Origin: Tumebacillus sp. BK434
GTDB lineage: Bacteria > Bacillota > Bacilli > Tumebacillales > Tumebacillaceae
NCBI RefSeq assembly: GCF_004340785.1
Contig: NZ_SLXS01000001.1
Location: 620,001 to 684,000, forward strand
Reading direction: 5' to 3'
DNA length: 64,000 nucleotides
Made by a program: the position numbers and the translations under genes. Below, in pieces: positions 53,855 through 62,553 of this stretch. Under the pieces are notes generated by a model, which was given only the letters and a program-made list of their open reading frames with translations, had not been told where the DNA came from and did no database searches. Every line of letters begins with the position of its first letter. Position 1 is the stretch's first letter.

Positions 53855-55057
53855 TTATTTGTTAAGCTTTTTAACTTCATTCCAACGTGAACGTAGCAGC
53901 GTCCACAACCCCGGATCTTCCACCCCCAAGCGCCACATGGTGATCCCCGCAAGACCATAACGGTCAACCAAGGTGATTTTTTGCGACATGCTGGACGTAT
54001 TTTCGAACCAGACTTGATGCTCCGCCCCGCTGCCATCGGTGTAGCGGCAGGTCGGCGTTTGGCTTTTGGCGTCGAACTGGACGTTGGTGCGGTATTGACG
54101 GGCGCGGTTCAGCGCCCCTTCGAAGGACAGGTATTCGGGCGTTTCGCTGCGCCCTTTCCAGTCATAAGCATACCCGGCGACGCCAAGCAGAAGTTTGTGC
54201 GGCGGGACGCCTTTTTCCAGCGCGTGGCGGATGCCATTTTCCGTCCAGCTGATCGAAGACAAAGGTCCCGCCCCTGTGTACATGCGGTGTTCGGTGTTGA
54301 GCAGCAGGCAGACGAGGTCGGCCAATTGCCCGGCAAGTTCCAGATCGAGCGCTGCCGTCGGCCGTCCTTCCCCATCGGGAAAGAGCGGGATGTTCACGGC
54401 CAGCTTCAGCCCGGATCGGCGGCACATGTCTGCCATTTTGAACAGAAAGACGGTGAAGAGTTCGTGATCGTCTGCGTAGAGATCAAACCAGTCGAGCAGA
54501 ACGCCGTCGAGCCCGCAGCGGGTATAGGTAGCGAACAGGTTGTTCAGCAGGCGGTCAGGATCGGCCGTCATCACTTGGTGCGCGACCTCTTTGCTGGAAA
54601 CGGATCCTGTGTAGTAGGAGTTGGTGAGCATCGCCCACACTTGTACGTTGCGCTCGCGGGCGGCCGCCGTCGTCGCTGCGATCACATCGGGTGTCACGAA
54701 CGACTGCAGCTCCCACGGTTCGGTCGGCGAGGGCTGAAACCAGACGGGGAAAATGCCGCTCAGCCCTTCCGCCCCTACTTTGAGCAGCGCTTTGTCGCTG
54801 CCGGGGTAGACGCCTTCCCGTCCGGTGTGCACAGCGAATGCATAGCGCGGGATCCGCGGCCGGAACAGCTTTTGTTTCGGTTCCTGCTTGGGCGGGATCT
54901 TCGGGACGTGCAGCAGCGTTCCCGGGATCGGCACGGCATCTTTTTGCAGGCCGTTCAGCCGGGCAATCGTCCCAACGGTCGTGAAATAACGCTTCGCAAT
55001 CGCAGCCAAAGTATCGCCCGCCTGCACGATCACATACGTCAACTGCTTCTGGGACAC
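53855..55057 (-). CDS. LysM-GH18 spore hydrolase paralogue lacking the catalytic Glu
   Basis: This 400-residue protein has an N-terminal LysM (residues about 7-52, YVIVQAGDTLAAIAKRYF) and a GH18 barrel. The barrel resembles SleL/YaaH enzymes that cut spore cortex fragments. At the active site the expected DGxxxDxE reads DGVLLDWF, so the acid/base glutamate appears to be phenylalanine, followed by Asp. It may be inactive, altered in mechanism, or a glycan-binding protein. The start is GTG about seven bases after GGAGGTG. It lies about 20 bases downstream of an intact paralogue, probably in one operon. Confidence 0.85.
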   Translation of the reverse strand: MSQKQLTYVIVQAGDTLAAIAKRYFTTVGTIARLNGLQKDAVPIPGTLLHVPKIPPKQEPKQKLFRPRIPRYAFAVHTGREGVYPGSDKALLKVGAEGLSGIFPVWFQPSPTEPWELQSFVTPDVIAATTAAARERNVQVWAMLTNSYYTGSVSSKEVAHQVMTADPDRLLNNLFATYTRCGLDGVLLDWFDLYADDHELFTVFLFKMADMCRRSGLKLAVNIPLFPDGEGRPTAALDLELAGQLADLVCLLLNTEHRMYTGAGPLSSISWTENGIRHALEKGVPPHKLLLGVAGYAYDWKGRSETPEYLSFEGALNRARQYRTNVQFDAKSQTPTCRYTDGSGAEHQVWFENTSSMSQKITLVDRYGLAGITMWRLGVEDPGLWTLLRSRWNEVKKLNK

Positions 55058-55076
55058 ATGCCCACCTCCGCTTCCT

Positions 55077-56243
55077 TTAGATGATCGGCCCCAGTTTGGC
55101 CTGGATCACGCCCCAGGCGGCCGGGTCTTCCAGTCCGAGACGCCAAAACAGGATGCCCGCCAGATTGTGCCGGCGCACGAGATCGAGCTTCAGCGCGATG
55201 CTGCGCGCGTCTTCATACCAGACTTCGTGCGGCTGCCCTTTTTTGTCAGTATAGGTGAAGAAGGGCACTTTATGAGACGGATGAAACTGTACGACCGCAT
55301 TTTCACGGCGGCGCAGACTTTCGGCCGCACTGTGCGACAGAGCGCGCGGATTGGGCTGCCCCACCGTCCAGTCGTAGCCGTAACTGCCGATGCCGAGCAA
55401 GATTTTCTCCGGGGCAACACCTTCGTTCAGGGCGGCTTGGATCGTGCCCGCCACCCAAGGAAGCCCGGCGACGGGACCCGGTACCGCTTGGGTCGGCCTG
55501 AATTGGTCATAGGTCATGATCCCGAGGTGATCGACCGACTCAGCCACCCCCGGATAGTCGAAGTCGAGTGAGTATGGCGTTTTGGCCACATCGCCCAGCA
55601 CGTCGACCGTCAACGTGTAATTTTGAGCGCGGGCCCGATTGGACAGGTCGCGCACAAAGTCGGTGTAGAGGTGTTTATCACCCGGTCTCAGGTGTTCAAA
55701 ATCGAGGTTGATGCCGTCAAAACCGTATTCTTTGAGCAAGGCGAACAAATGGTTATAAAATGGCATCCGGTGCGCCCGCAACACGCTGTGCAAGGCATCG
55801 TTGCCGGAGATGTTCGGATGTTTGTCGGTGTTGTGGATCGAAGCGAGCACTTTCACACCCCGCTGATGCGCGTCGCGAATCGTCTCTTTGATCAGCTGCG
55901 GCGAGACGCGCGCTTTGATCTGCCCTGACCGGCTGCGGTCGATGTCAAAGTAGTACGGCGCGATCGCGCTCAATTTACCCGCCTGACGTTCCAGCGTTCC
56001 TTGGCTGCCCGGCATCGTCACGCCCATCGGGCCGGTATAAAAGCCGAGCACATAGTGCGCGCGGCGGCGATGCTTGAAGTGCGGCGCTTCCTGGATGACT
56101 TTGACGAGGTCGCCTTCGGTGACCTCGCGGACGCCGCGGTTCAGTTGTAGCAACTCCTCGATGCTGACTTCATAGCGTGTTGCGAGATCTCCCCATGTCT
56201 CTCCAGCTTTGACGATCGCATAGGTGATCTTGGACCCCTCCAT
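55077..56243 (-). CDS. Cortex-fragment lytic enzyme, LysM-GH18 (SleL/YaaH-like)
   Basis: This 388-residue protein has an N-terminal LysM (YAIVKAGETWGDLATRYEVS, about residues 7-51) and a GH18 barrel with an intact active site DGINLDFE (near residue 180). MTYDQF and ILFWRLGLED are also typical of the family. SleL-type enzymes are N-acetylglucosaminidases that digest cortex peptidoglycan during germination. There is no secretion signal, as is usual for enzymes deposited in the spore coat from the mother cell. It is followed by a paralogue that has lost the glutamate. Confidence 0.9.
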   Translation of the reverse strand: MEGSKITYAIVKAGETWGDLATRYEVSIEELLQLNRGVREVTEGDLVKVIQEAPHFKHRRRAHYVLGFYTGPMGVTMPGSQGTLERQAGKLSAIAPYYFDIDRSRSGQIKARVSPQLIKETIRDAHQRGVKVLASIHNTDKHPNISGNDALHSVLRAHRMPFYNHLFALLKEYGFDGINLDFEHLRPGDKHLYTDFVRDLSNRARAQNYTLTVDVLGDVAKTPYSLDFDYPGVAESVDHLGIMTYDQFRPTQAVPGPVAGLPWVAGTIQAALNEGVAPEKILLGIGSYGYDWTVGQPNPRALSHSAAESLRRRENAVVQFHPSHKVPFFTYTDKKGQPHEVWYEDARSIALKLDLVRRHNLAGILFWRLGLEDPAAWGVIQAKLGPII

Positions 56244-56350
56244 GTTGCCTTGCCCCCATTTCCTTCTCGTAAAATCGCACGGATTCCAGCTGTCGACCTA
56301 TCTTATGCAGGCGTTTGCCTTGGTGACATAAGACATGTTATGGAAAGAAA

Positions 56351-56380
56351 AAAGGCACCCCGCTCAGTCGGAGTGCCTTT
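56351..56380 (-). terminator. Terminator overlapping the nagA 3' end
   Basis: Read leftwards the arms AAAGGCAC..CGG and CCG..GTGCCTTT are followed by a T-run. The first arm contains the last nagA codons, and the stop codon lies in the hairpin. It closes the sugar-recovery operon. Confidence 0.88.
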
Positions 56381-57518
56381 GATGGATCAGTTGACCGCCC
56401 CGGTAGACGGCGCTGACGTTCAGTTGTCGGTCGAGCAGCAGAAAGTCGGCATCAAAGCCTGATGCCAAACGCCCTTTGCGCTCCCCTGCCCCGATGACAC
56501 GGGCCGGAGTTTCGGAGGCCATTTTCACCGCATCGGGCAGCGGGACACCGCAGAGGTTGACCATGTTTTGTACCGCTTTCTCCAGCGTCAAGGTGCTCCC
56601 GGCCAAGGTGCCGTCTTCGAGGCGCGCTTCGCCATTTTGCATCACCACGTTCAGCCCGCCGAGGTCGTAGGAGCCGTCCTCCATGCCGACGGCGCGCATC
56701 CCGTCTGAGACGAGCACGAGGCCGTCACTGTGCTTCAAGCGATAGAGTATGCTCATCGCCACCGGATGGACGTGGATGCCGTCGGCGATCAGTTCGGCAG
56801 TCAGCTCGTCGTGGTACATCGCCGCACCGACGACGCCCGGCTCCCGGTGGTGCAGCGGGCGCATCGCGTTGTAGCAGTGCGTGACATGCCCGAGGCCGTG
56901 TGGGATCGCAGCTTTGACCTGCTCGTAAGTGGCGTCAGAATGTCCGACGGAGACATTGACACCTTGGCTGGTCAGGTATGCGATGACAGCGGAGGCGTTG
57001 GGGGTCTCCGGGGCCATGGTGACCAGTTTGACGAGACCTTCTCCCGATTGCAGGAGCGCCTGAGCCTCCTCCAAGGTCGGGCCGATGACGTGACTGCCGT
57101 TTTGCGCGCCTTTGTGCTTGGGGTTGATCCACGGACCTTCGAGGTGCACGCCGAGCAGTTCGGCCCCGCCAACTGCGCTCTGGGCTGCCTGTTTGCAGGC
57201 GGTGAGAACAGCGTGCAACTGTTCGATCCCGGCTGTCAGCGTAGTGGCGAGGAACGAGGTGACACCGTATGCGGAAAGCGACTTCGCGATGTCGTGCACG
57301 GCGGCCGTGGTGCCGTCCATCACGTCAGATCCGTTGGCCCCGTGGACGTGGATGTCCACATAGCCGGGCACGATGTAGCCGGAACTGTGCGTCAGATCGG
57401 GGCGTTCCCCGCGCGATGGGCCGGCATACGTGATTTTGCCTTCCTCGCAGATGAGAACTCCGGGGTCGAGCACCGCGCCGTCGTAAACCAATTTGCCTTG
57501 CAGTATGAATTTGCTCAC
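56364..57518 (-). CDS. nagA: N-acetylglucosamine-6-phosphate deacetylase
   Basis: This 384-residue amidohydrolase removes acetate from GlcNAc-6-phosphate in the cytosol. Metal-site and substrate segments are visible: DIHVHGANGSDVMD, GVHLEGPWINPKHKGAQ, GHSDATYEQV, HCYNAM and the catalytic Asp in LVSDGMRAVG. The start is GTG inside the nagB stop (GTGA overlap), with AAGGAGGTGG upstream. It is the last gene of the operon, and its final codons form part of the terminator. Confidence 0.95.
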   Translation of the reverse strand: MSKFILQGKLVYDGAVLDPGVLICEEGKITYAGPSRGERPDLTHSSGYIVPGYVDIHVHGANGSDVMDGTTAAVHDIAKSLSAYGVTSFLATTLTAGIEQLHAVLTACKQAAQSAVGGAELLGVHLEGPWINPKHKGAQNGSHVIGPTLEEAQALLQSGEGLVKLVTMAPETPNASAVIAYLTSQGVNVSVGHSDATYEQVKAAIPHGLGHVTHCYNAMRPLHHREPGVVGAAMYHDELTAELIADGIHVHPVAMSILYRLKHSDGLVLVSDGMRAVGMEDGSYDLGGLNVVMQNGEARLEDGTLAGSTLTLEKAVQNMVNLCGVPLPDAVKMASETPARVIGAGERKGRLASGFDADFLLLDRQLNVSAVYRGGQLIHQRHSD

Positions 57519-58096
57519 TTCGCCACCTCCTTGTTTTGCCGGAACGCGGCGGGAAGTTCGGCCGCAGCGGCGTCATCCAGCACGAACACGCAGTTGGGAT
57601 GCAGTTTCAGCACCGAGGCAGGATGCGCTTCGCTCACGTCGCCGCAGACTGCGCGACAGACCGCTGAACTTTTGTCGGCGCCGGCGGCGAGCAGCAGGAC
57701 GCGGCGTGCGTTCATGATGCTTTTCAGTCCCATCGTGATCGCGTAGGTCGGCACTTCTTCTTGCTGTGAGAAAAAGCGGGCATTCGCTTGACGCGTGCTG
57801 TCCGACAGTGTGACGCGGTGGGTCAGCCGGCCGAACGCTTCCCCCGGTTCGTTAAATCCGATATGTCCGTTGCGGCCGATGCCGAGCACTTGGATGTCGA
57901 TCCCGCCGTGTTCGGCGATCTGCCGTTCGTAGTCTGCACAGTGGGCGGCCACATCTTGGGGCAGCCCAAGCGGAATGTGGGTCCTGTCTGTGAAGATGTC
58001 GATGTGGCGAAACAGCTTTGCTTCCATAAAAGTACGATAACTTTGCTCGATGCCTTCGATCACCAGCCCGCGCAGTTGAGCCGGCAAGCCCGTCAT
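57515..58096 (-). CDS. nagB: Glucosamine-6-phosphate deaminase, N-terminally truncated
   Basis: This 193-residue protein matches residues from about 75 onward of NagB (usually about 240), starting at SYRTFMEAKLFRHID and including the catalytic loop GIGRNGHIGFNEP, THRVTLSDSTRQANARFF and PASVLKLH. The first part is absent: there is no GLATGGTPxGxY phosphate loop and no NLDEY with its proton-abstracting Asp. The ATG overlaps the permease stop (ATGA), so no room exists upstream for the missing codons. Normal deaminase activity is unlikely. The overlap with nagA keeps translational coupling through the gap. Confidence 0.85.
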   Translation of the reverse strand: MTGLPAQLRGLVIEGIEQSYRTFMEAKLFRHIDIFTDRTHIPLGLPQDVAAHCADYERQIAEHGGIDIQVLGIGRNGHIGFNEPGEAFGRLTHRVTLSDSTRQANARFFSQQEEVPTYAITMGLKSIMNARRVLLLAAGADKSSAVCRAVCGDVSEAHPASVLKLHPNCVFVLDDAAAAELPAAFRQNKEVAK

Positions 58097-59058
58097 TCCT
58101 TCACGCCGCCCAAGGTCAAGCCGCGGATGAAGTAGCGCTGGAAGGCGATAAACACGATGATCATCGGCACCGCCGCCACCGCTGCGCCGCTCATCAGCAG
58201 CTTAAAGATCGCCAGGTTCTGATCCTGCAGCGTCTTCAGCCCGACCGGCAGCGTATAAAGGTCGGCATTATCGAGCACGATGATCGGCCACAAAAACGAG
58301 TTCCACACGCTCATAAACGTAAAAATCCCCAAGGTCGCCAACGCCGGTTTGGCCAGCGGCACGACGATCTTCCAGAACGTCTTCCACTCCGAAGCGCCGT
58401 CGATGCGCGCCGCCTCAATCAGCTCCGTCGGGATCGACAGCATGTACTGGCGCATCAGGAACACCCCGAACACCATCGACAAGTCGGGCAGGATCAACGC
58501 CCAGTGCGTGTTCATCAAGTTGAGTTTCCCTACCATCATAAACAGCGGCACCAAGGTGATCTGCCCCGGAATCATCATCGTGGCGATGATCAGCCAGAAG
58601 ATGAAATTCCGGCCCGGAAACCGCTTTTTCGCCAACACATACCCGGCCATCGTATCGAGCAGCAAAATGCCCAGCGTCACCACGATCGCAATGTACGCCG
58701 AGTTGAAGAACCAACGCCAGATGTTCGTCCCCGCAAACAATGTCTTGAATCCGGAGAACGTGTCCTCGACGATCATGTCCATCCGCTCGCGGTAATGCTC
58801 CGCCTGTGCCACATCTCCGGCAGCTTCCGCATCGCGCGCCTTGCCCCACTCTTCAAAATACTTCGGTATCCCCATCGGATACAGCTTCGGCGGCTCCGAC
58901 TCGACGTACGAGATCACTTGTCCCGTCGTTTCATCATGGTATTCGGAAAGCTGCAGCGCGGTCGTGAATACCCAGTACAGCGGAAGCAAGGAGATGATCG
59001 CCCAGACCACCAAGACGGTGTAGGTGATGAAATTTGAAGATGCGCGTCTCAATTCCAT
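58093..59058 (-). CDS. Carbohydrate ABC transporter permease (MalG-type)
   Basis: This 321-residue inner-membrane permease has about six helices and the EAA loop EAARIDGASEWKTFWKIVVPLAKP that docks the ATPase. A large hydrophilic loop after helix 1 (about residues 35-105, rich in acidic residues) is longer than usual for MalG-type proteins. GGAGGGG lies about five bases before the ATG. It is paired with the upstream permease and a binding protein; no ATPase gene is in the cluster, so a shared MsmX-type ATPase is likely. Confidence 0.92.
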   Translation of the reverse strand: MELRRASSNFITYTVLVVWAIISLLPLYWVFTTALQLSEYHDETTGQVISYVESEPPKLYPMGIPKYFEEWGKARDAEAAGDVAQAEHYRERMDMIVEDTFSGFKTLFAGTNIWRWFFNSAYIAIVVTLGILLLDTMAGYVLAKKRFPGRNFIFWLIIATMMIPGQITLVPLFMMVGKLNLMNTHWALILPDLSMVFGVFLMRQYMLSIPTELIEAARIDGASEWKTFWKIVVPLAKPALATLGIFTFMSVWNSFLWPIIVLDNADLYTLPVGLKTLQDQNLAIFKLLMSGAAVAAVPMIIVFIAFQRYFIRGLTLGGVKE

Positions 59059-59070
59059 GGTATTCCCCTC

Positions 59071-59961
59071 CTACTCTTCCCCTTTGCGGTACATGATGCG
59101 GTATTGCACGACCCCAAAGATCAGCGTGATGATAAACAGCACAACCGCCTGCGCAGATGCCAAACCAAACTCCAGATCGCGGAACGCCGTCTTGTAGATC
59201 AGATGCACGATCGTCTCTGTCGCATCGCCGGGCCCGCCGCCCGTCATCAGGATGACCTGGATGAACACTTGAAACGAGCCGATCAGCGACAGCATCATCA
59301 GGTACAGCGTGGTCGGTTTGAGCAGCGGCACCGTGATCCGCCACCAGCGCTGGAACGCGTTGGCGCCGTCGATCTTCGCCGACTCATAGAGCGTCTCCGG
59401 GATCGAACCCATCGCCGCCAGATACATGATGACCCCCACGCCCGGCGGGATCAGCACGCTCATGATGATCAGCGCCCACAGCGCCGTATCCGACTGGTTC
59501 AGCCAGTCTTGGGGCGGAATCCCCAAGAAGTCCAGAAAGTAGTTGAACAGACCAAACCGATAGTTATAGACCCAGCGCCAGACCATCGCGATGATGACCA
59601 TCGAGGTGACAGTTGGCAGATAGAACGCGCCGCGGAAGAAACTCTGCGACCATTTGCCGAGCGGATAGATCAGCGTCGCGAGTCCGAGGGCCAGAAAAAT
59701 CGTAACCGGCACCGTAAAGACCGTATATTTTAGCGTATTGAGCAGCGCGACATGGAACGTCGAGCTGGTAAAGGTTGTCATAAAATTTTTAAATCCAACC
59801 CATTCGCTTCCCGAGTATCCATACTCCTGAAAGGCGATGAGAAAAGCCCAGAACACGGGGATCAGGATAAACAGAACGAACAGAATTAACTTTGGCAGTA
59901 AAAACAGGTAGGCGGCCCGCTGTTTCCACATCTCTTTCAGCAGCCCATTGGAGGCCTTCAC
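59071..59961 (-). CDS. Carbohydrate ABC transporter permease (MalF-type)
   Basis: This 296-residue protein has six membrane helices and the EAA-type loop YESAKIDGANAFQRWWRITVPLLKP. With the MalG-type partner it would form the channel for a sugar, probably an amino sugar or muropeptide sugar given the neighbours. The start is GTG about seven bases after GGGGG. It is separated from the binding-protein gene by a strong hairpin without a T-run. Confidence 0.93.
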   Translation of the reverse strand: MKASNGLLKEMWKQRAAYLFLLPKLILFVLFILIPVFWAFLIAFQEYGYSGSEWVGFKNFMTTFTSSTFHVALLNTLKYTVFTVPVTIFLALGLATLIYPLGKWSQSFFRGAFYLPTVTSMVIIAMVWRWVYNYRFGLFNYFLDFLGIPPQDWLNQSDTALWALIIMSVLIPPGVGVIMYLAAMGSIPETLYESAKIDGANAFQRWWRITVPLLKPTTLYLMMLSLIGSFQVFIQVILMTGGGPGDATETIVHLIYKTAFRDLEFGLASAQAVVLFIITLIFGVVQYRIMYRKGEE

Positions 59962-59994
59962 ATCGATTCCCCCCGATGTTCAGAATTTTAGTGT

Positions 59995-60025
59995 GAGGGG
60001 GACCCCGGCAAGCAGGGTCCCCCTC
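59995..60025. promoter_or_regulatory. Intercistronic stem-loop between binding protein and permeases
   Basis: A perfect 11-bp stem GAGGGGGACCC/GGGTCCCCCTC with a nine-base loop lies in the gap after the binding-protein stop. The leftward 3' side has no T-run. This suits an mRNA-stabilising or partial terminator element that keeps binding protein more abundant than permeases. Confidence 0.75.
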
Positions 60026-60046
60026 AGCGTACAGGCGTGTGAGAAA

Positions 60047-61357
60047 TTACTTCAGCAGCCCGTCAACTTTGGATTTTGCTTCTTTCATCGCTGCCTCAGG
60101 CGTTTTCTCGCCGTTGAGCACGAGTTGCAGCTGCTGCTGGATCGCTTCGTCGATCTTCTTCCAGTTCTCGTGGCGCGGAACCATCACAGCGTACTCGGTC
60201 AGCTTTTGTGCTTGCTGCATTTGTACGTTCTCTGCAAACGGGTCTTGCTCCATCGCCGACAAGCGGGAGGGGAAGGTGCCGTAGCTTTTCGCGGACAGCA
60301 CTTGGTTCTCGGTGGAGGTCAGCTCTTTCAACAGGTCGGCCAGCACTTTCTTCTTGCCTTCTTCTTCCTGATGGAACATCGTCCAGCCGCCCACGCCGCC
60401 GATGGTGACCGGCTTGCCATCCTTGCTCGGGTAGGAAGCGACCATGAAGTTCATCTTCGCGCCTTGCGCAGCGGAGATCGCCCAGGTCGCCCATGGCTCA
60501 ACAGCAACCGTTTTGCCGTTCGCAAACGCTTTCCAGGTGCCGCCGACATCGCCGGAGCCCATCTCTTTCGGAGCGACTTTCGCGGACGTCTTCAAGTCGG
60601 CCAGATCTTTCATCGCCGACAGCGCTTCCGGAGCGTCGAACGTGAACTTCGAAGCGTCGTCGCTGAGCGGACGGCCACCGTTCATGTACAAGAACGGCCA
60701 AGCTTCGTAGTAGCCGTTTTTGATGTAGGTCGAGAAGCCGTAGACGTCGGTGGTGCCGTCTCCGTTTTTGTCGTAGGTCAGCTTCTTCATCTTCTCGGTG
60801 AACTCATCCCACGTCCAAAGGCCGTCTTTCGGCGGCTCGACGTTGCGCTCTCTGAAGATGTCGAGGTTGAGCAGCAGAGAGTGCACCGTCATCGCCGCCG
60901 GCACGCCGTACATCTTGCCGTCTGTGGTGTACGCTTCCAATGCGTTCGGGTAGAAGTCTTTCTTCTCTTCCGCCGTGAAGTAGGCATCGAGCGGCTCGAC
61001 CGCTTTTTGCTTGATGAACATCGGGTTAACGCCGTTGCCGGAGATGTCGACCGGTGCGATGTCCGGCAGTTTTTTGCCGGCGAGAGATACGCCGAGCTTG
61101 TCGTTCAGCTCCGCCCACGGAACCTGCACGATCTCCACGTCTACGCCTTGGTGGCTCTTTTCGAAGTCGGCCGCCACCTTTTCCAGCCAGTGATATTTGT
61201 TTTCTTTGTCATCCTTCCAGCGCGGACCGTCCCAGATCGTGATCTTGCCGGTCCAGTTGGCCGTTTCTTCTTTTTTCTCTTCGCTGCTGCAGCCGACCAG
61301 TGCGGTACCCAGCAAAGAGACGGCTGTGACGACCGCCACAGTCTTGAACGTTTTCAT
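60047..61357 (-). CDS. Extracellular sugar-binding lipoprotein
   Basis: This 436-residue solute-binding protein of the MalE/UgpB-like family has a signal peptide ending in lipobox LVGC (Cys about residue 23) followed by a charged linker. Family features include ITIWDGPRW, PDIAPVDISG, YGVPAAM and a C-terminal AMKEAKSKVDGLLK. It captures sugar at the cell surface for the two permeases. ATG 61357 is ten bases from AAGGGGG; a TTG at 61363 is the alternative. Neighbouring genes suggest GlcNAc, MurNAc or small muropeptide sugars as substrate. Confidence 0.92.
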   Translation of the reverse strand: MKTFKTVAVVTAVSLLGTALVGCSSEEKKEETANWTGKITIWDGPRWKDDKENKYHWLEKVAADFEKSHQGVDVEIVQVPWAELNDKLGVSLAGKKLPDIAPVDISGNGVNPMFIKQKAVEPLDAYFTAEEKKDFYPNALEAYTTDGKMYGVPAAMTVHSLLLNLDIFRERNVEPPKDGLWTWDEFTEKMKKLTYDKNGDGTTDVYGFSTYIKNGYYEAWPFLYMNGGRPLSDDASKFTFDAPEALSAMKDLADLKTSAKVAPKEMGSGDVGGTWKAFANGKTVAVEPWATWAISAAQGAKMNFMVASYPSKDGKPVTIGGVGGWTMFHQEEEGKKKVLADLLKELTSTENQVLSAKSYGTFPSRLSAMEQDPFAENVQMQQAQKLTEYAVMVPRHENWKKIDEAIQQQLQLVLNGEKTPEAAMKEAKSKVDGLLK

Positions 61358-61398
61358 CTTCAAATTGCCCCCTTAACGAGTCATGAATGATCGATGAT

Positions 61399-62553
61399 TT
61401 ATGAATATAAAAAGTTGGAAGAACTGGCGGAACGGAACGCTTCCGCCTCTCCTTCCCATTTTTCATACAGCGAGGTGATGTCCTGTCCGCTGTCGATCGC
61501 CGCACGCAGTTCGGAAGTGCCGCACAACAGGTCGATAAAATGGCGGCCGCGCACAGGGTCGGTCCAACGAAGATCGTCCGGGTAGAGCTCTTTGATCACT
61601 TCCAGCAGATGCACCGCCGTGCGCACCGGCCGGAATTGCTCGCGGTCGGTGACGTGCACCTGAGCCCCGCGGCACACTTCGTCTTTGTACTTGGAGAACG
61701 TCGGCACGAACGAAACTTCGCGCAGGCGCACCCCCGGCAGCCCCTTCTCGTGGAAGCGGCCGATCAGCACGGACGGCTCGATCCACGGCGCGCCGAAATA
61801 CTCAAACGGCCGCGTCGTGCCCCGCCCTTCGGTGACGTTGGTGCCTTCGAAAAGCGTCATGCCCGGATAGACGATCGCCGTCGACAATGACGGCATGTTC
61901 GGCGAGGTCGGTACCCAGTCCCGCCCGGTCTGATCGAACCATAGCGAACGCTGCCAGCCCACCATTGGCACGATGATCAGACAGACGGAAAGCTGCGCCT
62001 GCTTGGCGATCCACAGCGACAACTCGCCGATCGTCATGCCGTAGCGGATCGGGATCGGGTAGCGTCCGACATAGGAGACATGCTCCGGGGTCAGGACCGG
62101 CCCTTCGACCAGGCGGCCCCCGACCGGATTCGGCCGGTCAAGCACAAACACCGGCAAGCCGGCTTCTGCTGCCGCTTCCAGCATGTAGCCGAGCGCAGAT
62201 ATGTAAGTATAGAAGCGCGCTCCGACATCTTGAAAGTCGATCAGGAGCAGGTCGAGTCCGTTCAGCATCTTCGCGGTCGGCTTCTCCCGCGTGCCGTACA
62301 GCGAGAAGATCGGCACTTTGTAGCGCGGGTGAATCTCATCGACGATCTGCTCCCCCGCCTGCGCCACGCCGTACAAGCCGTGCTCCGGCGTGAACAGCGC
62401 TTTCAGCTGCAGGTCGGGATGTGTCGCCACGAGGTCGATCGACGTGACAAACTGGCTGTCGACGGCGGGCAGGTGGCTGAGCAAGCCGACCTTGGACCCT
62501 CGAAACTGATCCAGATATTCTTCAAAAAATCCTTCGATCCCGATGCGTATCAT
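61399..62553 (-). CDS. namZ: Exo-beta-N-acetylmuramidase (NamZ, DUF1343)
   Basis: This 384-residue protein of the former DUF1343 family, whose characterised member NamZ/YbbC of Bacillus subtilis removes terminal MurNAc from peptidoglycan fragments. Recognisable segments are FTPEHGLYG, DLLLIDFQDVGARFYTYIS, LDRPNPVGG, and EGTNVTEGRGTTRPFEYFGAPW. No signal peptide is evident from ATG 62553 (behind GGAGGAGG). The frame upstream belongs to anmK, whose stop overlaps this start (ATGA). Its place with nagZ, anmK and nagA supports a muropeptide recovery role. Confidence 0.9.
   Translation of the reverse strand: MIRIGIEGFFEEYLDQFRGSKVGLLSHLPAVDSQFVTSIDLVATHPDLQLKALFTPEHGLYGVAQAGEQIVDEIHPRYKVPIFSLYGTREKPTAKMLNGLDLLLIDFQDVGARFYTYISALGYMLEAAAEAGLPVFVLDRPNPVGGRLVEGPVLTPEHVSYVGRYPIPIRYGMTIGELSLWIAKQAQLSVCLIIVPMVGWQRSLWFDQTGRDWVPTSPNMPSLSTAIVYPGMTLFEGTNVTEGRGTTRPFEYFGAPWIEPSVLIGRFHEKGLPGVRLREVSFVPTFSKYKDEVCRGAQVHVTDREQFRPVRTAVHLLEVIKELYPDDLRWTDPVRGRHFIDLLCGTSELRAAIDSGQDITSLYEKWEGEAEAFRSASSSNFLYS

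Noticed and set aside
59948-61390. 480-codon rightward open frame across the binding-protein gene
   Set aside because: The opposite strand encodes a clear lipoprotein with lipobox and family motifs. This frame is Val/Arg/His-rich without recognisable features.
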